A DNA stretch of 64,000 nucleotides, taken from assembly GCA_018398765.1 (NCBI GenBank), contig JAHBMJ010001329.1:3395-67394 (forward strand), read 5' to 3'. The notes beneath the pieces are model-generated. The model saw only the letters and a list, made by a program, of their open reading frames with translations. It did no database searches and had not been told where the DNA came from. Origin of the DNA: Chromera velia (Eukaryota > Sar > Chromeraceae). The position numbers and the translations under genes were made by a program. The first letter of the stretch is position 1; every line of letters begins with the position of its first letter. This document shows, in pieces, positions 22,064 through 33,993 of this stretch.

Positions 22064-25000
22064 ATGGTGGGCCTCTCTCAGTCCTTGAATCGTTGTCACC
22101 GTGAAGCCACTCATGTTCTGCTGAAAGACTCCTTTTCTTCTTGCCATTCCGTGCAGGCGGACAGGTTCAAGGTTCAGCGCATCACGTGTGTGCATGATGG
22201 TGACGAGTACAGTGTGAGCTCTCCCAGCTTGAGCGGATCGGAATCGTCAACAGAAGCTGTCGATGTCAGTCGCCGTCTCTTACTTGTTCTCATCTTCACA
22301 ACTGTCTTGGAGTGGGTTATCGTTCAGCAGATGAAAACCGAAGGTGTGGACTCCGATTTCTCCGTCCTGTCTGCATGTGCTGCATCTCTGGGGAGTTGGC
22401 AGACAGACAGGCAGGCAGTCCGAAGGACGCGGAAAGTCGAAACAGAAAAATCCGCAGACAAATGATGGCATCTCTCTTGCAATGGTGCATCCTGATCAAT
22501 TTGCTTACCCACCACTTTCCACTTTCTCTTCCGTTCTGTTCCCTGCACCTGCAGCTAGCCCGAAGGCTTGCCCTGGGGGATCTGAAGGAGACAATTCTTA
22601 TCCGCGGTGATCCAGTGGCGATGAGGTATTCTCTGCCCAGCGAGGTCGGCTGAGACCGTCAAGAATGCACAGAGACTGCATTCCGNNNNNNNNNNNNNNN
22701 NNNNNNNNNNNNNNNNNNNNNNNNNNNNNNNNNGGGGGGGGGGGGTTCGATTTCTGAGTTCCTCCGTCCGCATGAGCCTCTGCTTTCTGCTTGAGTCACT
22801 CTTGTATCCCTGTGTGCAGATCACCGTGACAACTTCCCTCTACCTCTCGAAAAGCATTGCAGGAAGGGAGCCTTGACGACCAGCTGTTGCAGGCCGCGGC
22901 AGGGGCTTGCCTCGGAACTTGTGGAGTCGATCGTGTCCGCGATCTCATTCGGCAGGGGGCAGACGTGAAGGTCAAGGACTCTTCTGGGGTGCGTCTTTGC
23001 GTGTCTGAGCTCATCATTGCTTGAAAGGGCCTTCAAAAGAAAAGGATGGACTTATGTAGGACATAGCGGCCGGCGGAAAACCTTGAGTGTGCACATATAT
23101 TCGGCCCAGATGATTTACCTCTAGTGCAAGGACGGGTTGTTCTCTTCTGGTTTCAGATTCGTTTGTTTTGGCAAGTCCTGTTTCTGAGATTCTGCTTCCC
23201 GTCAGAGAGTCTAGTGCATGAGTGCATGAGTCACTCCCACACGTCTCTCAAGCATTCGCCTTTGTGGTTTCTTCGTGGGACGTCCTCGTGGAGATTCGAG
23301 TGTTGGTGAAATCCATTGCTCGTGGGGTGAGTCCGTTTGCTGAAACTGCAGGTTACAGCGCTCCATCGGGCTGTGCAACGAGAGACAAAAGATGCAGGGG
23401 ATGTAGCAAAGATCCTCATTGATAGTGGTGCTGACGTGACCGCCGTGGACGACGTGAGTCTTTCTGCCTGCCTGCCTGCCTGTGATCTCTTGAATCTTCG
23501 ACAGTCAAGAACTGGTGGAAAGTCTTCGATTGGTACATCTGACGCGGGACGCTGCATGGGCCGTATGGAATTCTTTTTGCTTACTTCTTCCAAGAGCACG
23601 TCCCGAGAGATCTTTTGCGGTTTGGGTTTGACTCTTCTTCTTTCCCGGCTGTTTCAGACATCTTTTGTTGGTTACCCAGGTACTTTTCTCTTCGACTCTG
23701 GATGAAGATGGACGTTCGTAGGGGGTCGATTGTGGACTGTGCCCCTGGTGCTTTGCTGCAGGAAGGAAACACACCCCTTCACTACGCTGCGTCAAATCAC
23801 TACGCTGCGTCAGACACGCGAAAAGTGATCGTGCTGCTGGTGGAGAACGGTGCAAACGTGAATGCTGTCGACCACGTGAGTCTCTTTACACGTGTCCTGT
23901 CCTGTGTCCAATCTGCAACAGTGGAGGTGGAAGGTCGACTGACACTGTCAGTGTAGGGATAGTGCGATCGCTTGTGTGGAAGGCCAGGCGTGACAGGGTG
24001 TTTTTTCTCACCCGTTGCCCTTTTTCTTCTTTCTGCCCGTACAGCTTCTGGATTTTGGACTTGTTTATCTGTCGCTCCGTGGCAAATCCTTTCTCTGTCT
24101 CTTCCGTCATCTTTTCGTTTGCCCGGACATGTCGGTTCTTGGTCCACGCCCCACTGCCAGGAAAGCCTTCCTCTTCGGTTTCCTGTTTCTATCCAACGAT
24201 TTCTGCTGATCGTGTTGTCCCGGGGAAAAAGAAGGTTCCTGCCCCTCCAGATATGAAGCTTCTTCTCCGAAACGGTTTTCCAAGGGTCCCCTGCTTTCTG
24301 CTGCAGGATGGAAATACATCACTCCATCACGCAGCAGAAGACTGCAATGGAGAGGCGGTTGATATTCTGGTGGCTGAAGAAGCAGATGTGAAAGCCGTCA
24401 ACAAGGTGAGTCATCCTGTGTCGTATCTAGGGCTGCTTGCCTTTTGAAGTCCCTCGAACAACGCTTAACGACGGAAAAGATTCGGGGCACTCAATTTGTC
24501 CCTCGCGAGGTGTTCCCTTTTTTGTGCTCAGCCAGTCGTCCCCCAGATCCCTTTTCCCTCTGACCACCCACCCCAACATGTGTGCTGAGCTCCTTGCTTG
24601 CCTACAGAATGAAGACACGCCGCTCCATCTGGCAGCGGAAAATGCGAAGATTGACGATCAAAAACTGATGAAGACTCTGATTAAGGCGGGGGCAGATGTG
24701 AATGCCGTCAATAAGGTGAGTCATCCTTTTGGTCTCTTCTCTCTTGCATACTCTGGTCTCGTGGTCTGCACTGTGTGCTGAGGCATGGGAGATGTTTCAT
24801 TCCACACACCTCGCTGCTCTTCATGGCTGCACCGTCTCTTTTCTTTTCTTTTCTTTTTCGGATTTGTTGGTCCGAAGAGTAGTCCTCCCTTCTCCTCAAT
24901 CTGTCTTCTATATGGACTCGACGATTCCATCTTTGCGTTTTTCCGTTGGTTCGATAATCTGCTCTCCTCTCGGCCTTTTTCAACATTGTCTGCCTCTGCA

Positions 25001-25172
25001 ATCTTTCTCCGTCGATCTCAAGGTCTCTTCTTACAGCTTCGAGGCGCCGAATCTCCCTGATTTCTATTTCCGTTTGTTTCCGCAGGATGGCAAGACGCCG
25101 CTCGACCTTGCTACGAAGCGCGACAATGCAGTCGCGATGTTTACTCTGTTTATGGCAGAGGCAGACGTGTAG
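22064..25172 (+). CDS. Ankyrin-repeat protein, one repeat per exon
   Basis: Exons: 22064 (ATG; either a one-codon exon with a GTGGGC donor, or read straight through), 22157-22264, 22555-22644, 22863-22988, 23352-23453, 23762-23875, 24307-24405, 24608-24715, 25086-25172 (TAG). All introns are phase 0. Six exons each encode one ankyrin repeat: examples are TPLHYAAS...ENGANVNAVD, TSLHHAAE...EADVKAVNK and TPLHLAAE...AGADVNAVNK. Ankyrin repeats bind partner proteins; no other domain is visible, so no pathway can be given. The N-terminal 66 residues are unlike any family I know. The assembly gap at 22686-22733 lies in an intron. The last repeat is truncated by TAG; see the orphan exon at 25619. Confidence 0.82.
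22686..22733. other. Assembly gap (48 N)
   Basis: A run of 48 N is followed directly by a run of about 12 G. It falls in the intron between two ankyrin-gene exons, so the coding model is not affected unless an exon is missing here. Confidence 0.98.
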
Positions 25173-25618
25173 ACGGTAAGCAAGATGAGGCTGTCAAGAG
25201 GGTGTGTGGGCCTTCTGGCTTCTGCAGTCCTCTTGTCTCTCCCGCGTCTTGTTGACTAGACTCAGTCCAACGTGTTTGCTTTTGACAAATTTCGCCGTTT
25301 CTTTGTCGCTCGCGTCTTCCTGTGAGTTTCCTTCCTGTGATTCTCTGGTTATTTTTTGCCTTCGCGCTCTGTGAGCACTTCTTTGAGTGACATGCTTTCA
25401 AAGGTTTTGGAAGCACGTCTGCCGAACATTCACTTCATTTCGTCTCATTGAATTGGCGCCAATCCCTGCCTTGACCCTCATTTTCCTTCCCGTCTTCTTG
25501 TGATGATGATCGAAAAAAACTTTATATCATATTTTGAACTCTGTCTCGTCGTGTTTTCCTGCGCCCTTCTCAATCCTCATTTGTTGGTGTTTTGCCGGGT
25601 GTCTTTCTTTTTGCGCAG

Positions 25619-25666
25619 GAACGCGAGACTCCGGCAGCGGTTGCGGAAAGGACAGGCCTTCTCTGA
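25619..25666 (+). pseudogene. Orphan ankyrin exon remnant
   Basis: After a pyrimidine-rich acceptor (CTTTTTGCGCAG) the frame reads ERETPAAVAERTGLL and then TGA. This resembles the first half of an ankyrin repeat (D-G-x-T-P-L-H-L-A-A). It would follow the last ankyrin exon in phase 0, but that exon now contains TAG and its donor is changed, so this piece is probably no longer translated. Confidence 0.5.
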
Positions 25667-26991
25667 TGTCCAGCCAGAGCAGCGTAGTCAACTCGTCGCT
25701 CGGCCTGCGGACGCAGGAAACAGCGAGAGCATCCGCTTCCTGCAGGCACATTTAGGTCTAGATTCAGGTACATTCTGCATGAGCCAACTATTTGCAATAC
25801 CAGGGGTCGTTAGGATTCTCAGTGCCCGGGACAAAGTGGTCAATGATCCTGGAGGGACGGCTTCTGGTTTTCAGTGGAATCTGTTGGGCGGTTTTCTCGA
25901 AGCTCTGAAACGGGAATTTCGAGAGGTGCGCGAGGGGTACTTAGTCGGGGCGAAAATCTGAAAGGGAATTGCTGGATGAAAAGTCTGCTTTTTTTTTCAA
26001 CAAGGGAAATGATGGAAGAGTGAAGACACAAACACGTGATCAGTTTTGTGGGCATAGAACGCTTGAACGGTGGCAGTCTTTGCACAGCTGTGGGCCCAGT
26101 GTGTGGGTTGTGTGCATGGGGGCAGGGGGGATCGCGAGGGTGTGCTGGCTGCGGGCAAACGTCCCCACTAGCTAACAGTAGATCGGCATGGTATGGAGCT
26201 GCCTTGCAGCTTTCCGGTGATCTGAATCTGTCTGTCTTCCAAGATGCTAGAGCAGTAGGCCAGCATACTTCAACTTAGCCTACTACTAGGATAGGATAAG
26301 ATAGGATATGATTTATGTTTAGAATTTCCCACGGTCCATTACTGGGTTTCGACTTGCATGCACCATACTCTAGACCTGGCTCTAGACCATACTAAATCTG
26401 GGTATAACCATCCCAGCTATACTTGGTAAAAAAAATTATCCATGCTCTAATTTGCTATATAAAGAGCCGACGAACCGTATAAAAAAATTAAAATACTAAT
26501 TTTACTGAGGGCTATACTATCTTGCACTAGATCTTGTATGAGGCCCTGCTGCCAGTGTGTCAGTGGAGGTTATCATTTAAGGTCATGCATATTTATGTCT
26601 AGATTAATGTCTTGATTACTACATTTAATTCTAGAATTTCAGAATAATTATGGTAACTCTACTAGTAAACAGTGTAAACACTTCAATTAACAGTTGCCAG
26701 TGAATCGCAGTGATCAATCACTGATGAACTTATCAAATTTTCTCGTTTCATCAACCGATCAAACTTATTGGAATGAAACTCAGAAAAAAACGTAAACATA
26801 ATTTTTAATTATGTTAATTCACATGTTCATTGCATGAAGAGTTTTTAAATAAAAAAAGTTTTTTTTTTTTGCTTTAAGTTTTCCTAGGTTTTAATTTGCC
26901 TCACTTCTATTCTCTTTTATATATAGTCTACGATTGGAAAACATTTCTTGTTTGTCACAGTTTTTGACCAAAAAACAATTTTTTACCATTT
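25667..26991. other. Intergenic with AT-rich island
   Basis: From 25667 to 26160 the sequence is GC-moderate with an open frame to 25961 that has no recognisable feature. From about 26270 to 26930 it is AT-rich. No gene supported. Confidence 0.5.
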
Positions 26992-27621
26992 TCACGATCC
27001 AAAAGCAAGCAGTGACAAGGAAATACCTTGAATGGCTTCTGTGTATCCGGTCTCTGTCCTTTCTGCCGTGGGCCCTTTTTGAAAGAGAACGGTCTCGCCT
27101 GCCATCTGCAGCAGCCCTGGGTACCCCAGAGACTCTCCCAGTCCCAAAGTTTTGTGGAGGCTCAAGAGATACTTCGAATCGTAGATCGCGTCGTCTCCTT
27201 CGACTGCACACAAGCACATGTCGTTGAAATTGCTCTTTCTTTTGAACATTGATCAACGGTCAGTTTACTCACTGCGTCGCTCTGCCATACATTCCGTCCA
27301 CACAGTCTAGATAGAAATGACCATCCGGAAAGACTAACGGATAGAAAATCTAGTAGAAAATGGTCTCATACAAAGCGAAAACAAAAAAGAAAATTAAAGG
27401 GGGAGACAAACAAACAAACAAAGAAGAAAAAACAGAAAGAAAGAAAGAAAGGGGAAAAGAGAGAAAGAAAAGAAAGGGGAAAAGAGAAAAAGAAAAAAAG
27501 AAAGAAAGAAAGAAAGAAAGAAAGAGCGAGATAGAGAGAGAGAGAGGAGAAGGAAAAAACAAAAGACAAGAAGAGACAGACAGACAGACAATATCGTCTT
27601 TTCTTTCCCTTTTTCTCTTTC

Positions 27622-27654
<33 letters not shown>

Positions 27655-27788
27655 TAGACAGACAGATAGACAGACAGACAGACAGAAAGAGAGAGAGACA
27701 GAAAGAGAGAGAGAGAAAGAGAAAGAGAAAGAGAAAGAGAAAAAGAAAGAGAGAAAGAGAAAAAGAAAGAGAGAAAGAGAAAGAGAAA

Positions 27789-27824
<36 letters not shown>

Positions 27825-28976
27825 CAACTTGGTAGATGAATAGAAAGATGCTTTTGGTGTGTCGATAGAGAGAGACACACACAACAGACAGATGGAGGAA
27901 AAATAAGTACGTACCAAATAAGAGAGAAAGGAGAAGAAACGAGGAGGAAGATGCAAAAGAGGACTTGCATGTGCCTTCTCTCGATTCCGTGCGTTCACAG
28001 GCAGGAAGACTTCTCAAGCGGACACTTCTATTTATAGCGAAGTCATATTTGTCTTCCGTAGCCTACCCGACTAGCCCTCTGCCCATCCAATCAAGTTTCA
28101 TCCTATGCAAACGTACAGACAGACCTTTATAGAATGTGCCTGGAGCAAATTTGATGGGTTCCTCCTCGACTCCTTCGAACCACTCGTGAAGCTTTTCCAT
28201 CAGTTTTCCTGATTGGCGAATTTGAGAGGCCAGCTTGGCGGCCTTGGAGGTGTCAATCACAGAGAGGTCGCCCCGGGGGGAAAACTTGGAGTAGTGCCTG
28301 TATGTAAGCAGAGCCATGCACCCGTGCGATACAATCGCGCATGAAGTCAACCAGAATATCCCTGGGATCTCTTTCCGACTCTTGTTCCGAGCTCTACGTG
28401 CTTCGCTAAATGCCTGCCTGTTTCTTCTTTGTCTGTTATGTACATAAACAGAAGGAGGGTGAAAAAGGACACATACAGTATATCTGTCTATCTATGTATC
28501 TATATATCTATTTATCTGTCTGTCTGCATATCTGTGTGCCTGCTTGCCTGTCTGTGCACAGAGAACTTCTTTATGTGTGCGCTTAAAATGATTCCTTTAG
28601 CGCATACAAACTGACGTAACAACATTGTCCAGCGCCTCCCGAGTCTTTTCGAGAGGTGCACATGCAAGCTGCTTGGCAGTGTAGCTGCTGAACACGGTCT
28701 TCTCTGTGTCCTTGTCGTCCTCCCACATCCAGCCTTCGCTTGCAACAAGAAGATCTGTCGCATCCTCAAAAGCAGCTGGAGGGGACAGACACAATACGGT
28801 TTCAATCCTCTAACGGAAGTATGCGAGGAGGCAGAAAAAATCAATCAGCGCTGTGCAGGGTGAATCCGTTGCTGCGGTTCTCGAAATTCACGACACCAAA
28901 TAAAAAGAAAAAATACACAAAACAACCACATACATACACACACATACGTACGTACATACGTATATCTTAATAGATA

Positions 28977-29009
<33 letters not shown>

Positions 29010-29819
29010 TCTCTGTGATACACATACAACAGCGCTTCAACAACCCGCCGAACGAAAAAAGGCAGAATACAACGCGAACCTACCTGCAGTGGAGAGTTCT
29101 GCCATCACACAAGAGTCCAGAACGATTGAATTGAATTTTTTGCCCTTCAGCAGGCCGACAAACTCCGCTGATTCCAACAGAACGAAAACGTCATTCTCCG
29201 GGTCCTCAGGCAGAATTGTTTCCCCCGAGTCTCGCGTCAGTGCGTTCTCTGCAAACCCCGACCCGGACCCATGGGACCCAACCACTAAGTGGGTCTTCTC
29301 TGGAACGAAATTCTCGTCCACCCAGGCGGCCACTTTCTGCGTATCAAATGCCGCGACGTTGCTGACCTTCTTCAGGCCTGAGGCTTTGGGACTGCTCTCA
29401 AATGTGCCCAATAACCCCTCTGCGTTGCTGCACCCAGACTCGAAATACACACAGTGTTTTTGAAGGCTCACCTCTTCAGCTCATTTTAACGTCGTTTGCA
29501 TTCAGCGTGCGTGCATGCATTTGTATATATACACGTACCTAAAGCCCAACATGTAGACTTCTATTCCAGATTGAGCAAGGGCAGCCATTTGTCCGGCCTT
29601 GGCGGGGAGGAAGCCTTCCCAATCCGTGGGGTCAAGGGTGGTGGCGATGTAGAGAATCCGGTTGACGGGGTGGCAAGCCGGGGGCTGGAGGTCCTGTTCG
29701 AGTTCGGTGGAGACGGCGGCGCGCTGGAGACGGCTGGCTGCCAAGGGAAAAAAACTGAGCGTGAGAATCCAATTCATGAGGATGGAGCCCATCTTTGTGC
29801 TTTCTGGAAAAACCTGCAC
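26992..29819 (-). CDS. Secreted clostripain-like cysteine protease (peptidase C11)
   Basis: Minus-strand exons: 29819-29539, 29466-29084, 28775-28616, 28297-28125, 27203-26992 (TGA). All four junctions join in phase. Translation probably starts at the second ATG (29792), giving a signal peptide (MGSILMNWILTLSFFPLAAS). Exon 2 holds the catalytic His in LVVGSHGSG and the catalytic Cys in IVLDSCVMAE. Exon 3 has the family block DATDLLVASEGW. Later exons supply the C-terminal helical part. Clostripain-family (clan CD) enzymes usually cut after basic residues; here the specificity is unknown. The exon 2 acceptor is GAG rather than CAG. The last exon may instead splice out at 27027, in which case the C-terminus lies elsewhere. 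Confidence 0.85.
27360..27835. repeat. Long polypurine tract with GACA block
   Basis: About 470 bp of GAAA/GAGA/GGAA-type purine-rich sequence on the plus strand, interrupted by GACA/GATA repeats at 27576-27590 and 27625-27690 and a short pyrimidine patch at 27595-27622. It lies in the intron between the fourth and fifth C11 protease exons. Confidence 0.9.
28480..28560. repeat. TCTA/TCTG-type imperfect repeat
   Basis: TATCTATC and GTCTGTCTG words in an intron of the C11 protease gene. A separate (CT)n(CA)n tract lies at 28978-29010. Confidence 0.8.
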
Positions 29820-31049
29820 TACTTATTGGTGTCAGTCTGTATATAGAGCTGTGCCAAAAGATGGCTTCACTGGAGATGGAAAATGTTCGGCCTGGTCACG
29901 TCCTTTGAATGGCACCACCCATGCTCTATATACAGAAGGAGCGCTGTAAGCTGGTGCTCATGCGTAAGTCCACTTTGCACTCACAATGCGTGCATCACTG
30001 AGAGAGTCTTCTAGGGGAGAATAAAGCTCGAAATCTAGCTCTGTCCCCGACGTATAGCTGCATGAGCTTCCTATATATTAATATAGACGCTGTTTGTTTG
30101 GTGAAGAGCATGCATGTATGCATGCATGCATATATAATATATATACATTTTTCGTGCGGCTTAATTTTTCCAGAAACTACGTATACTGGATTCCGTATCA
30201 TGTGCGCACACTGCGCGCACACTGCCCGCCAACATAGTATGCATGTGATGCTTAAAAGTACACAAACTTTTGTGTTTTGTAACTTTTGTGACACCTTATA
30301 TGCAAAAAGTCAGAATATGCTCAACAATTTACAACAATTCCACCCACAAATTGGCACAACACTATCAATCAAGCTGCTTTCTAAATGAAGGTCATATCAA
30401 GAATCTAATGTTTAATAAACTATGAGGAATTGTGTGGGGGATATTGTAAAGAAGACGGAGGGGGGATAATTAAGAGAAGATAACTCAAATCATTGCTAAA
30501 GCTGCCATAAACGTTTTTTTTTTCTTTCAGAAGTCTGACTAAATACATGCACTAAGTATGCATAGTAGTAATTCAATTGACTCAAGTTTATAAAATTAAT
30601 ATTATTTTATAAAAGTAAAAAAAAAAAAACCTAGGCGTGATTTCAATATATATTATATTTTCTCAAGTTTGGAGATATAATATAAATATATAATAATATA
30701 AACATATAATATAATTTAACTTCATACCCTTTCATACCATATAGACACGAAATGTACTAGGAATTTAAATGTGAATTTATGCTTAGTTGGCTTTCTCCCC
30801 ACCGGTAATATACTTCAAATCTGCTAGCAAATCTGCAGTAACCACTGCGTTGTATATACAACTGCTATAAAAGCCTAAAAGAGCTGGACGATCATCCTAA
30901 TAGTAATTTCCAAAAGAATCCCACTGTAATTATCCTACTAAGGCTAGATGAACACACTACTCTAGACACTACTGAGTTTACATGGTGATCTGTATAGATA
31001 ATGATCTCGTTATATTATATATTTATATTACTCAGCCCATAATATAATA
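29820..31049. other. AT-rich island
   Basis: Gene-free. It contains ATGCATGC words near 30110-30130, runs of TATAATATA at 30650-30720 and a CCTAGGCGTGAT word at about 30631 that resembles the end of the 20.9-kb inverted-repeat element. No coding frame. Confidence 0.6.
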
Positions 31050-33222
31050 TAAAAATATGAGGAATATAAAGAGGTGCAGGAATGCCTGAAGAAAGCAAGG
31101 AAGGAAGTTAAGGACTCTGCAAGTGGGGTGGAGAGAGAGTTAAAGTAGGAAAGGGTGGAAGACATCTTAAAGAAAAGGAGAGAGATCTCCTGGCAGAAAA
31201 GGAAGAGATATAAGAGAGCGGAAACTAAAAAAGCAAAGACACATTTGCTTAATGACCCCCTCTTCCTTTGAAAAGAAAGGAGAAAGTTGTTGAAAGACGG
31301 TTTGAGACCAGGGGCAAGAGACTTCTCAAACCATTGGGCACGGGTTTTTGGGGAGGGCGAAGAATTGCCAGAGCCTGATCTGGAACCGGAGCCCCCGAAG
31401 CAATTCATTTTCTCGTATAAGTAGGTGACTGATCGTCTGAAAGGAATGGATAGAAAGAAAGCGGCAGGGTTCGATGGCATCTCTCCTTAACAACTCGACC
31501 TTTGCTTTTGTCACTCTCCTATCTCTCGCTTCTTTTTGTTTGTTTTCTTGAATTTGTTTTACATGTTGGTCTGATAACTGGAATTTGTTGAGAATCGTAC
31601 CCGTCCTGAAAAGTCCTCCTTCGCCACAGCCGAATGACTGGCGTCCAGTCTATGTCGTTAACCCCCTTGCAAAACTCTTTGGTCTCTTTATGGATGATAG
31701 AATCCGTCAGCAAGCTCGTTTTGATGACAGACAGATCGGGTTTAGGAAAGGGGTAGGCATAAGAGAGGGGATCGGAGCAGTGGTAGGCTTGGTACAGGAA
31801 TGCAGAAGAGGCAAGAAGGGGCTCTTAGACGGATTTGTCGACTTCTCAAAAGCATTTGACTCCATCCCTCGGCTAAAGCTTCTGGCAAAGCTGTAGGCTG
31901 AGGGAATAGAGAAAAGAGATCTGTTGATGATTGTATCAATGTATAGAGGCGTGAAAGCGAGAGTCGATGGGGACTCGGCTCTATTCCCGGAGGGGGCAGG
32001 GGTTAAGCAAGGTGATGCGTTGTCCCCGTCGCTTTTTCTATTATTCATTAATGACCTGCATGATGAGATTCAGAAAAGAAAACGGGGAGATGGAAAGGAA
32101 ACGGAGGGGGTTCACCTTGCTAGGGCCAGTTTGGGAAGTATAGGCTACGCTGATGATCTTGTCTTGTTTACACACTCAGCAGCCAACTTTCAAGCAAAAT
32201 TCGATGCCCTGGAGGGGTATTGCGGAAAGTGGGGGTTGAATGTTAATCTGAAGAAGACTAAGGTCCTGCACCTTTGTGAATACCGCAAAGACTGTAATGG
32301 CATGATTTTATACCAAGGGAAGGAAGTAGACTGGTGTGATTAGTACAAATATTTGGGTTGCTTTCTGTTTAAGGGAGAGGATTTAACTTGGTCAATTGAA
32401 GCACACCTACGCAGTGCAGAGCGTGCAATGAGGGCGGTGATTGGTCTGGCTGCGAGTCTGTCTGGGTTGCCTCTCGGAGGAAAGATGCAGCTGCTGAAGG
32501 CGTACTGGGAGCTGGTGGCACTCTATAGCCTGGAGTGCTTTCCGATAAGACAGGGAGACTGGGAGGCGATTGACAACTTGCGGCTCTGGTTTGTTCGATG
32601 GGCGACCCAATTTCTGGTCAGGAGTTTGCGTGTACCCTCTCTTTTGTCTGTTAATTTAATGTCTGCTCGCGCGCTTTTCTGTACTCGTTTTGCTTCATTC
32701 TAGATTGTACTTAACCGTTCGTATCTCTATATTCCTCAGGCTCTTTTGAATTCATGGAAGGGACCAGCGAGGCAGAAGCAAAGAAGAGCCGTCAATGGTC
32801 TGTTCAGATGGGCAGGCCTTGACTTTTTGACGTCTCTCCCTGTCCGGAGCTTAGAAAGACGGGCCCCGAAGGGAAATTTGTTTGTTTCTGCCAAAATTAA
32901 AGATGCCTGGGGAATGGAATGCATGAAAAGGGGAGACAGGGAAGAAAGGGGCAACTTCCCCCTGTCTGCCTCTTTATCAGCACTACAGAGAGCTCTTCTG
33001 TCTTCTTCACGTTCTTCTCTATTTCTTTTGTCTTCAAAAAATGGCCCCAAGGTATGGATATCCTGTCTGCCAAGAAGTGCCTTATGTGAGAAGATTGAGC
33101 CACTCCTAAGGGCATTGATACTAAATTGGAAGGGTCTGACGGGGGGGGCTAACTCTCCGGGAGAGGTGTTTTATCTGGCAGAGGGTTGTTCAAATGGAAG
33201 AAAAATTGATGATCTCTGACAC
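31050..33222 (+). pseudogene. Decayed LINE (non-LTR) reverse transcriptase
   Basis: The plus-strand conceptual reading shows non-LTR RT motifs in order: the pre-RT block KKAAGFDGIS (about 31457), the DFSKAFDSIP block (about 31840), GVKQGDALSPSLFLLFINDL (about 32000), the catalytic YADDLVLF (about 32151), and a long C-terminal region to a stop at 33220. It is interrupted by in-frame stops, for example near 31894 (TAG) and 32341 (TAG), and several before 31500, so it is inactive. No endonuclease domain is present. I describe the breaks only. A (ATTC)n run at 33647-33676 may be the 3' tail. Confidence 0.85.
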
Positions 33223-33993
33223 GTACCGGCTTTCAGTATGCTCTAATTAGGTAGAAGTAAGAAATAAACTAAACAAAGTGGTAGAGGGAAAGAAAGTAAA
33301 GTAAAGGATTCAGAGAGAAAGAATTGAGGGATCGGATGCAGCTAAAATAGAAGCGAGGAAGATGCTGCTTTTGGCTTTACAAGTCGATCCGTATGAAGCA
33401 TGCAGAGCCGTTTGCAATCTTTATTACTCACTGTGCACGCCTGTTTCTGTGTGAACGCGACCTTTTCTTCTTCTGTTCGAGTCTTCTATTGCCACCTCCA
33501 ATGCGCATGCTGCTCATGAGCTCACCAAGCGAGCACTTCAGTCTTCAGAGGATCTCGCGCTTAGCCTTATCTCTAGAGTTGGGTGATTGACGATCTTTGG
33601 CATGAACATGGGCTGCTGGGAGCACGGCTCCACTCTAGCAAAGCTAACTTCATTCATTCATTCATTCATTCATTGAAACCACCCCTAGAAAAAAACTAGA
33701 AAAACAAAGAAAAGGCAGCCTGCTAGACATCGATGCAGTAGTTATTGCAGCTAGCACTGGCAGCCCTACTTTCAGACTCAAAATTTAAAGAAATGCTTAG
33801 GCTATTAAAAATTGTTAGACTCACAGTTGGAGCAGAAAATGAAAGAAACATATAAAAAAATATGTAGATCAAAGCTAAAGAAAAACATATTTTTTTTGTG
33901 TTGATTTAAAGTTAAATATAATTATAATTGATTGATTGATGATTACCTTTTTTTTAACTTACTGGAATATTACTACCTTTTGACTACAATGTC
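33223..33993. other. AT-rich spacer, possible LINE 3' end
   Basis: 33223-33640 is an intermediate-GC stretch downstream of the RT relic. 33647-33676 is (ATTC)n. 33680-33990 is AT-rich. No gene. Confidence 0.5.

Noticed and set aside
25500-25961. 153-codon plus-strand frame
   Set aside because: No start context, no domain; it overlaps the orphan ankyrin exon in another frame.
27366-28017. Long Ser/Phe/Leu-rich minus-strand frames of about 210 codons
   Set aside because: Products of the polypurine tract in a C11 intron; low complexity in every frame.
29089-29463. 124-codon plus-strand frame opposite the C11 protease
   Set aside because: Shadow of exon 2; the minus-strand reading has signal peptide, catalytic motifs and in-phase splicing.
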